Positions 61,406-64,000 of a stretch of DNA of 64,000 bases are shown here, piece by piece. This stretch comes from Tamlana flava (lineage in GTDB: Bacteria; Bacteroidota; Bacteroidia; Flavobacteriales; Flavobacteriaceae). The position numbers were made by a program, and so were the translations under genes. The notes below the pieces were generated by a model, which did not search any database, was not told the origin of the DNA, and saw only the letters and a program-made list of their open reading frames with translations. How positions within the stretch are numbered: the stretch's first letter is position 1; each line of letters starts with the position of its first letter. The stretch spans positions 124,001 through 188,000 of the forward strand of contig NZ_JBGGTX010000001.1 of NCBI RefSeq assembly GCF_041287255.1, given 5' to 3'.

Positions 61406-61451
61406 CCATGTAGGTACAGGATACATGCAGAAACTTTTCTAAATAATTTGG
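61406..61451 (+). promoter_or_regulatory. Regulated promoter of susC (ACAGGAT - 21 nt - TAATTTGG)
   Basis: ACAGGAT at 61416-61422, 21 nt, then TAATTTGG (61444-61451). The preceding 10 bases (CCATGTAGGT) match the distal half-site only partly. The leader to the ATG at 61587 is about 130 nt and contains a CAATCGATTG palindrome (61510-61519). With the PL22 promoter, this accounts for the 454-nt gap 61133-61586; no gene is seen there. Confidence 0.65.
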
Positions 61452-61586
61452 CTAAAATTTTAGAAACCATAATTTATTAAATAATTTAAATTGTTTCTTA
61501 TCTTTAATGCAATCGATTGTATGAGATACAAATATGGATTTAACTCTAAAATTTTAAAACCAATTATTAACTAAACTAAATTTTAC

Positions 61587-64000
61587 ATGAAAAACAAAAT
61601 GACTCTTTTGTTGAGTATCCTGGTGTTTGCATTAATGCACACTTTAGGTAATGCTCAAGAAAAAATTGTTACGGGGACGGTAACCGATGTCTCCAGCATT
61701 CCTTTACCAGGCGTAAACGTAATCGTTAAGGCCTCAAGCAGAGGAACAAGTACTGATTTTGACGGAAACTACAGTATTTCTGTAGCACCTGGTGAGACCC
61801 TTACATTTTCTTACATTGGGTTTAAAACAACAGAAGTTACTATTGGAAGCGATAATGTGTACAATATTTCGCTTGAAACCGATAACGCACAACTTGATGA
61901 AGTTGTTGTAATTGGCTATGGTACGCAAAAAAGAACGAGCGTAACCGGTGCCGTAGCTTCTTTTGAAGCTGAAAGCCTGGTTGAAAGACCTTTGGTAAGA
62001 ATGGACCAAGCTTTGGTTGGGCAACTATCTGGTGTAAGGGTTAAACAAACAAGTGGTGTTCCTGGGGCAGGATTTACGATTCAAGTTAGGGGTACAGGTT
62101 CTATAAACGCGAGTAACGAGCCTCTATACGTCATTGATGGTTTTCCATTGGATACTGATGGACAGCCTTCAAACATAAACCCCAACGATATTGAATCCAT
62201 CCAGGTTTTAAAGGATGCCTCATCCACTGCAATTTATGGTTCTCGAGGATCTAACGGTGTTGTTTTAATTACAACTAAAAGAGGAAAATCTGGAAAGCCA
62301 AAAATCACTTTCAATACTTATGCCGGTTGGAACGAAACTGTAAAGAAATTAGATGTCCTTTCTGCTGATGAATGGGTTGAGCGCGCCATTGAGCATCAAA
62401 ATTATGCCTATGTTAGAAACTTTGGAAGTCAAGGTGCTACCTCTAGCCATACAAACGACCAAAGACGTGCTATTTTAGGATTGGCTCCTGGTGAAATTAA
62501 TACTGGTTATATGTATGACGAAAGATGGTTGCAACCAGGGCATCCCGGACTTGATTATGTTGATTGGCAAGACCTATACTTTAGAAAAGGGTTTGTACAA
62601 AGTTATCAGTTATCTGCAACAGGAGGTAACGATATAACCCGTTATTATGTTTCAGGTGACTATTCTGACCAAGAAGGAATAGCAATTGGCGTAAACAACG
62701 AAAGATTTAATTTAAGAGCAAACATAGAGGTTTCACCAAATGACAAACTTAAATTTGGGCTTAATTTAGCTCCTTCATTTGGCACCATTGATGATCCAGG
62801 TGTTGAAGGAAAAGATGCCATTACACACATTATTGTAGGTATGACTCCTGTGGTAGAATCCTCAGTTGGTGCGCTTTACACAAATACAGGTGAGTTTTCA
62901 AGATATGCTTGGGCGGGAAGTAGAGTAAGTCCGTTGGCAGAAGCAACGTTTAACCAAAGACAAATCAAACGTTTTAGAAACTTGGCTACTGTTTTTGTTG
63001 AGTATGAATTTTTGGAAGGCCTAAAGTACCGCGGAACCATTAACTCTGACCTTCAAATGAATACAACCACAAGGTTCACTCCTGCTTGGATTACAAGAAA
63101 CAGAACGGCTTCAGGTTCTAAATCTGGTGACACAAGAACTTCTTTTGTTACAGAGCACACTCTAAATTACATGAAATCCCTTGATAACCATAACTTCAAT
63201 TTATTAGCTGGTTACTCATACAATGAATTCAATTTTGATGACTATTCTATCAGTGGAACTGGTTTCCCTTCTGATGATGTAGGAACATTAAATGTTGCTT
63301 CAACAACTAGTGGTAGCACTACAAAAAGTAAAAACACTTTACTATCCTATTTTGGTAGATTGCAATATAACTTCAAGGAAAAATACTTCTTTCAAGCAAC
63401 ATTAAGACGTGACGGATCATCGAGATTTGGCGATAACACCAAATTTGGTACCTTTCCTTCACTTTCTGCTGGATGGAGGATTACTGAAGAAGATTTCATG
63501 AAGGACAACGATTTATTTAATGAACTTAAATTAAGAGCTAGCTGGGGTCTTTCTGGTAACAATAACATTGGAAATTATGAGCACATCGCCAACTTAAGCA
63601 ACACGAATTATAGCTTTGGTGGCACTTTTGCAAGTGGGCAATCTCCATCTAATTTTGCAAACCCAGATTTAAGTTGGGAGAAATCAGAATCAACCAATAT
63701 TGGTTTAGATATCGGTATGTTCAAAAGCAAAATTTTTGCTTCTATAGAATATTATACCAAAAGAAACTCCGATTTACTCCTTAGCATTCCGGTACCAACA
63801 TCAAGTGGTTTTTCAACCGCCCTTACAAATATAGGAGAGGTTTTAAACCAAGGATGGGAACTTGAATTGACTTCAAGAAACATTACAAATAGTGACTTTA
63901 CTTGGACAACCAATTTAAATCTTAGCCACAACACAAATGAGGTTAAAAAGCTTGGACCTAACAACACACCTATTTTAGGAGGTGCATGGGATATCACACA
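61587..64000 (+). CDS. SusC/RagA-type TonB-dependent receptor, 3' end beyond window
   Basis: Open from the ATG at 61587 to the edge, 804 complete codons. Signal peptide (MKNKMTLLLSILVFALMHTLGNAQ), CarboxypepD_reg domain (about 27-105, GTVTDVSSIPLPGVNVIVK), the SusC-specific TonB-box region LDEVVVIGYGTQKR (about 110), plug (about 115-225, with VRGTGSINASNEPLYVIDG and IQVLKDASSTAIYGSRGSNG) and most of the barrel (RRDGSSRFG, WGLSGNNNIGN). SusC proteins import glycan oligomers with a SusD lipoprotein lid, whose gene is expected just right of the window. It is divergent from the PL22 operon and shares its promoter architecture, so it should be the RG-I oligomer importer. Confidence 0.95.
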   Translation, partial: MKNKMTLLLSILVFALMHTLGNAQEKIVTGTVTDVSSIPLPGVNVIVKASSRGTSTDFDGNYSISVAPGETLTFSYIGFKTTEVTIGSDNVYNISLETDNAQLDEVVVIGYGTQKRTSVTGAVASFEAESLVERPLVRMDQALVGQLSGVRVKQTSGVPGAGFTIQVRGTGSINASNEPLYVIDGFPLDTDGQPSNINPNDIESIQVLKDASSTAIYGSRGSNGVVLITTKRGKSGKPKITFNTYAGWNETVKKLDVLSADEWVERAIEHQNYAYVRNFGSQGATSSHTNDQRRAILGLAPGEINTGYMYDERWLQPGHPGLDYVDWQDLYFRKGFVQSYQLSATGGNDITRYYVSGDYSDQEGIAIGVNNERFNLRANIEVSPNDKLKFGLNLAPSFGTIDDPGVEGKDAITHIIVGMTPVVESSVGALYTNTGEFSRYAWAGSRVSPLAEATFNQRQIKRFRNLATVFVEYEFLEGLKYRGTINSDLQMNTTTRFTPAWITRNRTASGSKSGDTRTSFVTEHTLNYMKSLDNHNFNLLAGYSYNEFNFDDYSISGTGFPSDDVGTLNVASTTSGSTTKSKNTLLSYFGRLQYNFKEKYFFQATLRRDGSSRFGDNTKFGTFPSLSAGWRITEEDFMKDNDLFNELKLRASWGLSGNNNIGNYEHIANLSNTNYSFGGTFASGQSPSNFANPDLSWEKSESTNIGLDIGMFKSKIFASIEYYTKRNSDLLLSIPVPTSSGFSTALTNIGEVLNQGWELELTSRNITNSDFTWTTNLNLSHNTNEVKKLGPNNTPILGGAWDIT

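Noticed and set aside
35963..64000. Ulvan instead of rhamnogalacturonan as the target polysaccharide
   Set aside because: Rhamnose catabolism and GH105 would fit ulvan too, but a PL4 lyase, GH106, PL22 and GH2/GH43 point to pectin RG-I, and no sulfatase or ulvan lyase is present in the window.
1..64000. CRISPR arrays, insertion sequences, prophage or rRNA genes
   Set aside because: I saw no regularly spaced repeats, transposase or integrase frames, phage structural genes or ribosomal RNA segments.

Overview
The window is AT-rich and reads as the chromosome of a marine-type Flavobacteriaceae bacterium (phylum Bacteroidota). The evidence is the many TAnnTTTG-type promoter elements, T9SS C-terminal sorting domains, SusC-type and CarboxypepD_reg TonB-dependent receptors, a hybrid two-component regulator of the HTCS class, DUF4834, and best-fit family resemblance of almost every housekeeping protein. 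Nothing suggests a plasmid or phage.

Left part (1-29 kb): mostly core genes. In order these are a truncated YfhO-like membrane protein, DUF4834, an outer-membrane beta-barrel, a GNAT-like protein, an alpha-oxoamine synthase plus a cysteine-synthase-like enzyme (together a plausible capnine/sulfonolipid pair), oligopeptidase B, YbaB/EbfC, threonine aldolase, and prfB with its programmed +1 frameshift. prfB is followed by a HAD hydrolase and two ArsC-like proteins. Then come a TonB-dependent receptor, a 58-aa membrane protein, a peroxide-defence neighbourhood (1-Cys peroxiredoxin, fumC, katG, tpx), and an envelope/division block (dgkA-like, ftsK, lolA-like, LptF/LptG-like, ribB). A tandem-domain lipoprotein closes this part.

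Middle (29.5-36 kb): an HTCS sensor-regulator, a KdnA-like sugar aminotransferase, a nitroreductase, a dispersed-repeat-like palindrome and tRNA-Ser(UGA).

Right part (36-64 kb): a pectin rhamnogalacturonan-I utilisation locus. On the plus strand lies an L-rhamnose catabolic cluster (bifunctional RhaEW-type aldolase/dehydrogenase, RhaI-type isomerase, FGGY kinase, a second class II aldolase-like protein, an NCS1-type permease). On the minus strand lie secreted enzymes: a PL22-like oligouronide lyase lipoprotein, GH106 rhamnosidase, GH105 unsaturated uronyl hydrolase, GH43, GH2, an esterase-GH43 fusion, an uncharacterised T9SS protein and a PL4 rhamnogalacturonan lyase. A SusC receptor, truncated by the right edge, diverges from PL22. 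The inferred flow is: PL4 cuts RG-I outside or at the cell surface; SusC imports oligomers; GH2/GH43 and the esterase strip side chains; GH106/GH105/PL22 release rhamnose and unsaturated uronates; rhamnose enters the cytoplasmic pathway.

The most notable observation is a promoter architecture shared by four transcription units of this locus: an ACAGGAT element, in three of the four clearly preceded by a copy 10 bp upstream, then exactly 21 nt, then a TAnTTT-type -7 element. It links the rhamnose cluster, susC, the PL22-led enzyme operon and the T9SS/PL4 unit. The other main lead is a roughly 240-residue module present once in the PL4 lyase and twice in the neighbouring T9SS protein, which has no recognised catalytic domain.
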